DNA from: Roseovarius dicentrarchi
GTDB lineage: Bacteria > Pseudomonadota > Alphaproteobacteria > Rhodobacterales > Rhodobacteraceae
Length of the DNA stretch: 64,000 nucleotides
Direction of reading: 5' to 3'
Assembly: GCF_003316635.1 (NCBI RefSeq)
Contig: NZ_QNQP01000003.1
Coordinates: forward strand, 168,011 to 232,010
Position 1 is the first letter of the stretch. Every line of letters begins with the position of its first letter. Under the pieces are notes generated by a model that was not told where the DNA came from, searched no databases, and was given only the letters and a program-made list of their open reading frames with translations. The translations under genes were made by a program, and so were the position numbers. Positions 57,477-64,000 of this stretch are shown one piece after another.

Positions 57477-58895
57477 ATGAAAAGCATCAAGACGGACATT
57501 CTGGTCATCGGCGCCGGCTCTGCGGGGCTATCGATGGCGGCGGGCGCGGTGCAGATGGGGGCGCGCGTTGTGCTGCTGGAGGGGCACAGGATGGGTGGCG
57601 ATTGCCTGAATTACGGATGCGTTCCGTCCAAGGCGCTGCTGGCGGCCGGCAAGGCGGCGCAGGCGCAAGCGCGGGCCAACGCCTTTGGCGTGGGCGGCGC
57701 GGCGCCCGAAGTGGATTATGCCGCCGTCATGGCCCATGTGCAGGACGTCATCGCCACCATCGCCCCCGTCGATAGTGTAGAGCGGTTCGAGGGGTTGGGC
57801 GTGCAGGTGATCCGCGAATATGGCGCGTTCATTTCCCCGACCGAAGTGCAGGCGGGTGATACGGTGATCACCGCGCGGCGCATTGTGATCGCCACAGGAT
57901 CGGGCCCGCTGGTGCCGCCCATTCCGGGGCTGGACAGCGTTCCCTATCTGACCAACGAGACGCTGTTCGATCTGCGAACGCGGCCCGCGCATTTGCTGAT
58001 CATCGGCGGCGGGCCGATTGGCATGGAAATGGCGCAGGCACATCGGCGGCTGGGCGCCCGTGTCACCGTCATCGAAGGCGCCAGGGCGCTGGGCGCCGAC
58101 GACCCTGAAACCGCTGCTATCGTGCTGGACGCGCTGCGCGCCGAGGGCGTGGAGATCGTCGAGGGCGCGCTGGCCGCAGAAATCAGGGGCAGTGCCGGCG
58201 CGGTTGAGGTTGCGGCGAAAGATGGCCGCGTTTTCAAAGGCAGCCATCTGCTGATCGCCGCCGGACGCAAAAGCAACGTGGACCGGCTGGCACTGGACAA
58301 GGCGGGGATTGAGACCACGCCGCGCGGTATCAGGGTGGATGACAGCCTGAAGACCACAAACAGCCGCGTTTATGCGATTGGCGATGTGGCGGGCGGGCTG
58401 CAATTTACCCATGTTGCGTCTTATCACGCCGGGATTGTGATCCGCTCGGCCCTGCTCGGCCTGCCGGCCAAAGCCAGGACGGCGCATATCCCATGGGCCA
58501 CCTACACCGCGCCCGAACTGGCGCAGGTGGGCCTGACCGAGGCCCAAGCGCGCAAGAAACACGGCGCGCGGCTGGAGGTGGTGCGCCATGAATACGCCCA
58601 TAACGACCGCGCGATTGCCGAGCGGGCAACGTCCGGCCTGATCAAGGTGATGGTGGTGCGCGGCCGCCCGGTGGGCGCGTCCATCGCCGGCGCGCAAGCG
58701 GGCGAGTTGATCGGCCTGTGGGCATTGGCGCTGGCAAACAACATGAAGATGAGTCAGATTGCGGCCATGGTTGCCCCTTATCCAACGCTTGGCGAGGTAA
58801 ACAAGCGCGCGGCTGGAACTTATTTCAGTCCGCGCCTGTTTGAAAGTCTATGGGTCAAACGTGCAGTGCGCAGCGTGCAGCGCTGGCTGCCATAG
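57477..58895 (+). CDS. Pyridine nucleotide-disulfide oxidoreductase (mercuric-reductase/dihydrolipoamide-dehydrogenase type)
   Basis: A 472-aa FAD protein. FAD motif V-I-G-A-G-S-A-G-L near residue 8, redox-active disulfide G-G-D-C-L-N-Y-G-C-V-P-S-K, NAD motif I-I-G-G-G-P-I-G-M-E, and the Y-A-I-G-D-V-A-G block. No HMA domain and no vicinal cysteines at the C-terminus, so mercuric reductase activity is unlikely. No pyruvate or oxoglutarate dehydrogenase genes are nearby. The substrate is open. Confidence 0.9.
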   Translation: MKSIKTDILVIGAGSAGLSMAAGAVQMGARVVLLEGHRMGGDCLNYGCVPSKALLAAGKAAQAQARANAFGVGGAAPEVDYAAVMAHVQDVIATIAPVDSVERFEGLGVQVIREYGAFISPTEVQAGDTVITARRIVIATGSGPLVPPIPGLDSVPYLTNETLFDLRTRPAHLLIIGGGPIGMEMAQAHRRLGARVTVIEGARALGADDPETAAIVLDALRAEGVEIVEGALAAEIRGSAGAVEVAAKDGRVFKGSHLLIAAGRKSNVDRLALDKAGIETTPRGIRVDDSLKTTNSRVYAIGDVAGGLQFTHVASYHAGIVIRSALLGLPAKARTAHIPWATYTAPELAQVGLTEAQARKKHGARLEVVRHEYAHNDRAIAERATSGLIKVMVVRGRPVGASIAGAQAGELIGLWALALANNMKMSQIAAMVAPYPTLGEVNKRAAGTYFSPRLFESLWVKRAVRSVQRWLP

Positions 58896-58912
58896 CAAGG
58901 GCAGGGCGGTAG

Positions 58913-60292
58913 ATGAATACACTCTCTGGCCGCTTCCTGATTCTGACCGCCATCTTTGTGATGCTGGCCGAAGTGCTGATCTTTGTGCCGTCTATCGCGC
59001 GCTTTCGCGAGGATTTCCTGCTGTCCAAGCTGGAGCGCGCGCAGATCGCGTCGCTGGCGCATCTGGCCGGGGGGGACATCAGCCCCGAGCTGGAGCAAGA
59101 GCTGCTGGAAAATGCGGGCGTCTACAACGTGGTGCTGCGCCGCAACGATGCGCGGCAGCTGGTGCTGTCCTCGCCGCTGCCGTCGGCCATCGCGGCGACA
59201 TATGATCTGCGCGATGCGGCTGCGCCGGTCCTGATCCGCGATGCCCTGCTGCGGCTTTGGCATCCCGGCGACGAGGTGGTGCGCGTTATCGGCGTCCCCG
59301 TGCGCAGCGCCGGTATGCTGATTGAAATCACGCTGGAGACAGGCACATTGCGCGCCGCCATGATCGACTATGGGCTGCGCATTCTGGTGCTGTCTGCCGT
59401 GATTTCCATCATCACCGCTGTTTTGCTGTTTCTGGCCGTACGGGTGTTTCTGGTGCGTCCCATCAGCCGCGTTGTCACCTCGATGAAGGCCTATGCCAGC
59501 GCGCCGGAGGACGCGCGCGGCGTCATGGTTCCAAGCTCGTCCATCACCGAATTGCGCGAGGCCGAGGAGACGCTGGCCCTGATGCAAACTCAGCTGATCA
59601 GCGCGCTGCGCCAGAAGGAGCGTCTGGCAGGCCTTGGCGGTGCAGTGGCCAAGGTCAGTCACGATCTGCGCAACATCCTGACCAGCGCGCAACTGTTTAC
59701 CGACCGGCTGGAGACGTCCCAGGATCCGATGGTGAAACGCATGGCGCCCAAGCTGGTGGGGTCCATCACGCGCGCCGTGAACCTGTGCGAATCCACGCTC
59801 GCCTATGGCAAGGCCGAAGAGCCGCCGCCCCGCCTGTCGCGCTTTGCGCTCCTGGACATTGTCACCGATGTGATCGACAGCGAACGCCTGTCGGCAGGAG
59901 AGGCCGATATCAGCTTCTCCGAAGATGTCAGCGCCGGATTTCAGCTGCGCGCCGATCCCGAGCAGATGTATCGCGTCATCGCCAACCTGGTGCGCAACGC
60001 CCGGCAAGCCATCGTAACCAGTGGCAAGCCTGGCGAAATTTCGGTGCAGGCGGAGGATGCGGGTGACGCGACCCTTATCCGCATCAGCGACACCGGCACC
60101 GGTCTGCCGCCCAAAGCGCGCGAACATCTGTTCACACCGTTTCAGGGCGGCGTCAGCAAGGGCGGCTCTGGCCTCGGCCTTACGATTTCCGCCGAACTGG
60201 TGCGCGGCCATGGCGGCACCCTGACGCTGGAGCAGACCGGAGATGACGGCACGACGTTCCTGATCCGGCTGCCCAAAGGTGATTTCGGATAA
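58913..60292 (+). CDS. Orphan sensor histidine kinase
   Basis: A 459-aa membrane kinase. TM1 (about 7-27) and TM2 (about 158-180) flank a 130-residue sensor domain, then HAMP-like R-P-I-S-R-V-V, then HisKA with phosphoacceptor H250 in V-S-H-D-L-R-N, N-box N-L-V-R-N-A-R-Q, G1 S-D-T-G-T-G and G2 G-G-S-G-L-G-L. No response regulator is in this window on either side. It lies 17 bases downstream of the oxidoreductase gene. Confidence 0.93.
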   Translation: MNTLSGRFLILTAIFVMLAEVLIFVPSIARFREDFLLSKLERAQIASLAHLAGGDISPELEQELLENAGVYNVVLRRNDARQLVLSSPLPSAIAATYDLRDAAAPVLIRDALLRLWHPGDEVVRVIGVPVRSAGMLIEITLETGTLRAAMIDYGLRILVLSAVISIITAVLLFLAVRVFLVRPISRVVTSMKAYASAPEDARGVMVPSSSITELREAEETLALMQTQLISALRQKERLAGLGGAVAKVSHDLRNILTSAQLFTDRLETSQDPMVKRMAPKLVGSITRAVNLCESTLAYGKAEEPPPRLSRFALLDIVTDVIDSERLSAGEADISFSEDVSAGFQLRADPEQMYRVIANLVRNARQAIVTSGKPGEISVQAEDAGDATLIRISDTGTGLPPKAREHLFTPFQGGVSKGGSGLGLTISAELVRGHGGTLTLEQTGDDGTTFLIRLPKGDFG

Positions 60293-60355
60293 GCAAAGAA
60301 TTTCTTCAGCGCCCCCCTTGCCAAGCGGGAACGCAGCCGGTAATCCCTGCCCCGT

Positions 60356-60432
60356 GGACCGATAGCTCAGCTGGATAGAGTACCTGACTACGAATCAGGG
60401 GGTCGGGGGTTCGAATCCTCCTCGGTCCGCCA
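60356..60432 (+). tRNA. tRNA-Arg (anticodon ACG)
   Basis: A 77-nt cloverleaf. The acceptor stem GGACCGA pairs with TCGGTCC. The D-arm has GCTCAGCTGGATAGAGT. The anticodon stem CCTGA/TCAGG encloses CTACGAA, with ACG at 60390-60392. The T-arm has GGGGGTTCGAATCCTCC, and the CCA end is encoded. Accessory DNA begins right after it. Confidence 0.98.
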
Positions 60433-60441
60433 TTTCCCCCT

Positions 60442-60456
60442 TGTCAGATGACAGAC
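60442..60456 (+). repeat. Possible left terminal repeat of the TniQ-HNH unit
   Basis: TGTCAGATGACAGAC begins 10 bases after tRNA-Arg. It contains TGTCAGAT and TGACAGAC, both of which recur inverted at 63432-63439 and 63461-63468. Tn7-like and Tn5053-like elements often begin with TGT/TGTCA and carry repeated transposase sites. Confidence 0.4.
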
Positions 60457-60587
60457 AAAACCGACTTTCGTGACATATAACTGACCCAAAAGGCTGATCA
60501 CTCCGATAGTAGAGTGACGTTGCCCAGTTGGGCTTGCGATCATAAAGTCAGGCCAGTCGTGTCTTTATCAAATCGCGGAGGCCCAGT

Positions 60588-62129
60588 GTGGCCAAGAGCC
60601 TCCCTGCCACCCCCGGAACGGATTTTCCGCTTTTGCCGCTGACGGTGGCGCATGACGCGTTCGAGCCGGCATCCTCCTTGCTGTCGCGGCTCGCGGCCAG
60701 GAATGGCGCCCGCTCCATGCGGGCTTTTTGCGGTGACATTGCTTTCCCGGTCGATCCGCTCTTCCGAGGTGAAAAGCTTGCCATAGAGCAGTTGGCACAA
60801 CTGGCCGGTTGCGATGCGGCCGCATTGGAGCGGGTGTCTATCCGTCATCTTGGCAAGGGCCATTTTCGCCTGCGCGACGAATTTGCCTCCCTCCAGAGCT
60901 TCCAGCGCGCCCGCGTCCGAGTTTGTCCAGAATGTGTGAGATCTGAGGTTCCATCCGCGGCCGAGTCGTGGCGCGTGCCGCGTCGCCTCCAGTGGAAATT
61001 TTCGTCGATCCGAAGTTGCCCGGATCACGGATGCATGCTCGTGTGCCTCCCCGCCGAGAAATTCTACAAGGATGCCAAAGATTTTGCGGCGCAGCTTCGG
61101 AAGTATCACGGCTGGATCTTGGACCAGCCGGTGGCGCAAGCGAACCACAGCGCTTTCGAATTGTATCTCACCAACCGCATCCTGAGCGAGCGGGGCGAGC
61201 GATGGATTGACCGTCTGGAACTCAATGTGGCGTCCCGCGCATGTGAGGTGCTGGGCCTGCGTATTGCGAAGGGGCCACATGCTGCGCTGAAGGGACACAG
61301 CGAGCGCGGATGGATGAGGTATGGCGCTCAGGGCTACGACATATTGAAAGACGGCCCCGCGGCTCTCGCGGACTGCCTTGGGGCAATGGCTCAAGAAGAC
61401 GGCGTAGATAGCAGATTTTTCGGTCGGCTCCTTGGACCTTGGATGGCATGGCTGAAAAGTCGCAGTCTCGGCGACGAGTTCGAGCCGCTGCGCGACGTCG
61501 TGCGGCGGCACATATTCGATACCTTCTCAGTACGAAAAGGTGTCTTGGTTCTTGGGGTGCCATCGGATGGAATCGCTTCGTCGAATTCTCGGAAATCTCT
61601 GCCACTCAAGGGCTTTGCCAAGGATCATGCGAGGGATCTGATTTACCGTGGTCTCGCAGAGCGTGCTGCGGATGGTAATATCATTGCATTGAACTTTGTC
61701 ACCGAGCAAATGCTCGCCGCGTATGAGCGTGAGAAGACGTGCTTTCGACTAGCAGAGTGTCAGCCTAACGATTTTGCGGACAAGGCCGAACGGCAAGATG
61801 GCAGCCGTGTTTCCGTCAGTGATACCGCTCGGCAGCTACGAATCACAATCAAAACCGTCGGGTATCTGGTCCGTCACGGAATGCTCTGTGGCTTGGATGC
61901 CTCTGGTCGCTATCGTCGCGGCACGACTGTCATCACAATTGATAGCATCGCGCAGTTCCAAGCATGCTTCATATCCCTGGGTGAACTCGCCTTGGTCACA
62001 CAGCGTCCACAGGGGGCGCTTTCGATGAAGCTTAGAAATGCCAACGTGGCATTACTGGCAATGCCACCTGACTTGAGCCGAATCTACTGGCGCGAGGACA
62101 TGAGTAATTATGCAACAAGCGGGGAGTAA
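60588..62129 (+). CDS. tniQ: TniQ-family transposition target-selection protein, without adjacent transposase genes
   Basis: A 513-aa protein. The N-terminal TniQ domain reads F-E-P-A-S-S-L-L-S-R-L-A-A-R-N-G, followed by a zinc finger with C113-P-E-C116 and C144-P-D-H147. TniQ/TnsD proteins select targets for Tn7- and Tn5053-like transposons. Here no TnsA, B or C is in the window. A C-terminal region (about 405-450) resembles a MerR/excisionase-like helix-turn-helix (V-S-D-T-A-R-Q-L-R-I-T-I-K-T-V). Start GTG 60588 with GGAGG 7 bases before it. Codon use and GC are lower than in the core. Confidence 0.88.
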   Translation: MAKSLPATPGTDFPLLPLTVAHDAFEPASSLLSRLAARNGARSMRAFCGDIAFPVDPLFRGEKLAIEQLAQLAGCDAAALERVSIRHLGKGHFRLRDEFASLQSFQRARVRVCPECVRSEVPSAAESWRVPRRLQWKFSSIRSCPDHGCMLVCLPAEKFYKDAKDFAAQLRKYHGWILDQPVAQANHSAFELYLTNRILSERGERWIDRLELNVASRACEVLGLRIAKGPHAALKGHSERGWMRYGAQGYDILKDGPAALADCLGAMAQEDGVDSRFFGRLLGPWMAWLKSRSLGDEFEPLRDVVRRHIFDTFSVRKGVLVLGVPSDGIASSNSRKSLPLKGFAKDHARDLIYRGLAERAADGNIIALNFVTEQMLAAYEREKTCFRLAECQPNDFADKAERQDGSRVSVSDTARQLRITIKTVGYLVRHGMLCGLDASGRYRRGTTVITIDSIAQFQACFISLGELALVTQRPQGALSMKLRNANVALLAMPPDLSRIYWREDMSNYATSGE

Positions 62130-62254
62130 CGTTTCCGGCCCACGCCGGTCTCTCAGCACCGTGCTTTGATGCTGCGGCTGCAACCCGCATAGCTGACATT
62201 AGAGCAGCTCGCATTATCGGGCGTCGGATGGATGTGCACTGTCACCGGTTATCC

Positions 62255-62284
62255 TTGACACCCACCTCGCAAAATCGACATTCT
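62255..62284 (+). promoter_or_regulatory. Weak promoter candidate for the HNH gene
   Basis: TTGACA at 62255-62260 is perfect, but the -10 is poor (CATTCT after 18 bases). It would give a leader of about 110 bases to the chosen ATG at 62400, and favours that start. Confidence 0.3.
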
Positions 62285-62399
62285 TTTGGTGCGTCCAGAG
62301 CATAAGGCAGCGCCAGACGCACTATCTCACATCTGCCAACAAGAACCGGCCCCGGACCATATCGGAGAAGGCCCAGACACCCTTGCACTGGAGAGCAAG

Positions 62400-63395
62400 A
62401 TGCCATCCTCGAAAACGCCTGTGGGCGAGCATGACCACCTGTTGGAAATCTATGAATCCGAAGTCGAGGTCGAATATCGCGGCGAGCGATATCGCGTCCG
62501 TGACAACGGCGCGGTCTATCGACTAAACGAGTTCCGAAAACGCGCCCGTCCGCTCGACAAGACGTGGACCTTCGGACGCCAGAACCTCATGACCGGCTAC
62601 CATCTTCTGGCCGGTGTGCCGATCCATCGTATCGTTTGCAGCGCCTTCAACGGCCCGCCACCCTCCGATCAACATGTCGTCGATCACATCGACACCAATC
62701 GGGCGAATAACAGGCCCGAGAACCTACGCTGGCTCACGAGGCTGGAAAACGCACTCTTGAATGAAACAACTGCCCGCCGCATTGAGCTGGCTTACGGGTC
62801 AATAGAAGCGTTTCTCAAATATCCATCCAAGCCCATAAACGAGACATCCTTTCCCGACGTCTCATGGATGCGGACCGTGACCAAGGAAGAGGGTGCCAGA
62901 ACAAGATCCCGCTTCGAGGCATGGGCGAAGAGCGGATCGGTTCCGAGCGGCGGCGCAATCGGCGAGTGGCTCTACGGCACCCGCGAGCGAGCTGACTTCG
63001 ATCCGGAGCCAGAAGAATATGAAAGCCTGACGCCATCGGCGATCCAAGTGAAGTGGAGGGTTCCGACCGAGTTTCCAGGATGTCCGGAGGCTGTGTCAGT
63101 AGATGGATTGGAGCGATACGCCCAGAACCTTCGTTTCGGACAGGTTTTTGCCCGGAACGACATCTACCACAGCTTGGTCGTTCAATGCGCCCTCGTAGAA
63201 GACGGGCTGGTGGTTCTCACTCACAATCCTGAAGATAACGCGATCAAAGACTGGGCTGTCGCCATGATCACGATCCAAGGCGAGCTGTTCGTTCACCGCA
63301 GCGAGCATCAATATTTCACGCTTCAGGGTGCGCTGAAAACCTTCTGTGAACTGACCGGCGAGAGTTTGGACGATAGCATCGATGACTATACGTGA
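62400..63395 (+). CDS. HNH endonuclease-domain protein
   Basis: A 331-aa protein (369 aa if the upstream TTG at 62286 is used). The HNH motif is intact: H76 in H-R-I-V-C-S-A-F, D95-H96 in V-V-D-H-I-D-T-N and N108 in N-L-R-W, the HNH_3 pattern seen in homing and phage endonucleases. The remainder (about 120-331) is unrecognised and ends in an acidic D-D-S-I-D-D-Y-T. Start ATG 62400 has GGAG 6 bases ahead. It is the only gene between TniQ and the right repeat. Confidence 0.8.
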   Translation: MPSSKTPVGEHDHLLEIYESEVEVEYRGERYRVRDNGAVYRLNEFRKRARPLDKTWTFGRQNLMTGYHLLAGVPIHRIVCSAFNGPPPSDQHVVDHIDTNRANNRPENLRWLTRLENALLNETTARRIELAYGSIEAFLKYPSKPINETSFPDVSWMRTVTKEEGARTRSRFEAWAKSGSVPSGGAIGEWLYGTRERADFDPEPEEYESLTPSAIQVKWRVPTEFPGCPEAVSVDGLERYAQNLRFGQVFARNDIYHSLVVQCALVEDGLVVLTHNPEDNAIKDWAVAMITIQGELFVHRSEHQYFTLQGALKTFCELTGESLDDSIDDYT

Positions 63396-63422
63396 AGGCG
63401 TGCGGCGCTATTGTGTAGTCGT

Positions 63423-63468
63423 TCAGATGTGATCTGACAGTTGGCCGTTTTTCCGGCGGCGTCTGTCA
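63423..63468 (-). repeat. Possible right terminal repeats of the TniQ-HNH unit
   Basis: TCAGAT-GTG-ATCTGA (63423-63437) is a local palindrome. ATCTGACA (63432-63439) and GTCTGTCA (63461-63468) are the reverse complements of TGTCAGAT and TGACAGAC at 60442-60456. They lie between the HNH stop and the stop of the broken gene beyond. Confidence 0.4.
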
Positions 63469-63476
63469 GGTAAAGT

Positions 63477-63874
63477 TCAGTTCACGAACTTTTCCTTCCA
63501 GATCTCTTTGCCCTCGATCATGCTATACTGCGAGCTGGCACCGGGTTTTTCATCAAAATCCGCCCATTTCGCCAGACCGCCGCCTTTCCGCTCCTTTACG
63601 ACGTGACGCGCGTTCTGATGCTCCTGATCACATGTCGCGCGACCTTCAAGATAGGCAATTCAGCGACAAAGGATGAGAACAGAAGTACAATTACCGCAAA
63701 TGCGCCAAGAAACATCCAGTCGGTACCGTTGATTTTGAAGCCAAAGGGAATACCCAACGAGAACGTGATGTTTTCCGCCGCGAAGTACATCGTTGCGCTG
63801 ACATAGGCGTGGTCGCGGATTTTCAAAAAAAGCTGCCCAAGCGGTGAATAGTGCTGTTCTCTGAATTCCTGACC
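63477..63874 (-). pseudogene. Remnant of a small membrane-protein gene, cut by an IS21-type element
   Basis: A minus-strand frame runs from the insertion-sequence boundary (63874) to a stop at 63596, reading G-Q-E-F-R-E-Q-H-Y-S-P-L-G-Q-L-F-L-K-I-R and then A-E-N-I-T-F-S-L-G, with one strong membrane helix (W-M-F-L-G-A-F-A-V-I-V-L-L-F). No start codon precedes the insertion. A second frame (codons from about 63656 to a stop at 63477) reads K-W-A-D-F-D-E-K-P-G and ends E-I-W-K-E-K-F-V-N. It looks like the real C-terminus, implying one frameshift near 63655. The family is unknown. Confidence 0.55.
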
Positions 63875-64000
63875 TGTTGATTGTCATTGAGAACTGACCC
63901 GGCACCAGCAGAAATTGTCATTGAGAATTGACCCATGTGCAACCTTGCCGCGGCTTGAATCAGCTGGGGGCGCATGGAGTGATAGACATGGGATTTTTGA
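63875..64000 (+). mobile_element. Terminal part of an IS21-family insertion sequence
   Basis: Starts with TGTTGATTGTCATTGAGAACTGACCC and repeats the 20-bp unit TTGTCATTGAGAACTGACCC (63881-63900) as TTGTCATTGAGAATTGACCC (63915-63934), 34 bases apart with a single C/T difference. Such multiple near-identical terminal repeats with GAACTGACCC are typical of IS21 elements. The element continues past the window end. Confidence 0.75.
63988..64000 (+). CDS. istA: Possible start of an IS21 IstA transposase
   Basis: An ATG at 63988 (M-G-F-L...) lies 8 bases after GGAG, inside the IS21 end where istA should begin. An in-frame GTG at 63979 is an alternative. Only four codons are in the window, so this rests on position alone. 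Confidence 0.3.

Noticed and set aside
60540..61511. 323-codon minus-strand frame opposite TniQ
   Set aside because: Antisense shadow; the plus strand carries the TniQ motifs and zinc finger.

Overview
The window is a 64 kb stretch of a high-GC alphaproteobacterial chromosome, most probably from the Rhodobacterales (Rhodobacteraceae/Roseobacter group). The assignment rests on gene order and family content as I know them, not on a database search. Supporting points are the chain ffh - chorismate mutase - rpsP - rimM - trmD - rplS - rpmE, an F0 ATP synthase operon (atpI-B-E-b'-b) separate from F1, an AapJQMP amino-acid transporter, an ATP12-type ATPase assembly chaperone, BluB, and intergenic motifs typical of this group. 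Base composition and codon use are uniform up to about 60.4 kb, except for one AT-richer insertion between pheS and pheT.

Layout. 1-5.4 kb: start of dnaK (minus, running off the window), alkB, mscS, mscL, ytoQ and pheT. 5.4-7.2 kb: an inverted-repeat spacer and a small AT-richer membrane ORF separating pheT from pheS. 7.2-13.6 kb: a long minus-strand translation and RNA-processing cluster from ffh down to rpmE, with bluB, a DUF1328 gene and a 44-aa ORF threaded through it. 13.6-18.6 kb: a DMT transporter, an ArsR-like regulator, a universal stress protein and the F0 operon ending in a strong terminator. 18.6-22.2 kb: a possible small RNA, then folC, accD and a CPBP protease on the minus strand. 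22.3-26.1 kb: ilvD, a lipoprotein and two uncharacterised proteins. 26.1-33.3 kb: rmuC, mutL, a PBP1A-type penicillin-binding protein and the mlaC/mlaA pair. 33.6-38.9 kb: tightly packed ridA, glycerophosphodiesterase, an acyltransferase-like gene and phhB, then a peroxiredoxin, a ferredoxin reductase and rsmD. 38.9-43.6 kb: a small secreted protein, glycerate kinase, then the overlapping crcB - rlu - HAD phosphatase - ATP12 string. 43.8-48.3 kb: the aapJQMP operon. 48.3-56.5 kb: a minus-strand rpmH - rnpA - yidD ... yidC - engB - argB region interrupted by sodC, ttcA and a c-di-GMP phosphodiesterase gene. 56.7-60.3 kb: a TVP38-type membrane protein, a disulfide oxidoreductase and an orphan sensor kinase.

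60.4-64 kb is accessory DNA beginning immediately after a tRNA-Arg(ACG) gene. It holds a TniQ-family protein with no transposase genes beside it and an HNH endonuclease, both lying between small inverted repeats. Beyond them is a broken membrane-protein gene whose 5' end is cut by the terminus of an IS21-family insertion sequence running off the window. This TniQ-HNH unit at a tRNA gene is the best candidate for something unusual here.

Most of the rest is housekeeping: aminoacylation, ribosome and membrane-protein biogenesis, the ATP synthase membrane sector, branched-chain amino acid, arginine and folate synthesis, mismatch repair, cell-wall synthesis and outer-membrane lipid maintenance. 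Smaller points of interest are a 22-aa hydrophobic ORF antisense to a regulator's tail, a 44-aa ORF coupled to rimM, a candidate sRNA next to folC, and two families of short intergenic repeats.
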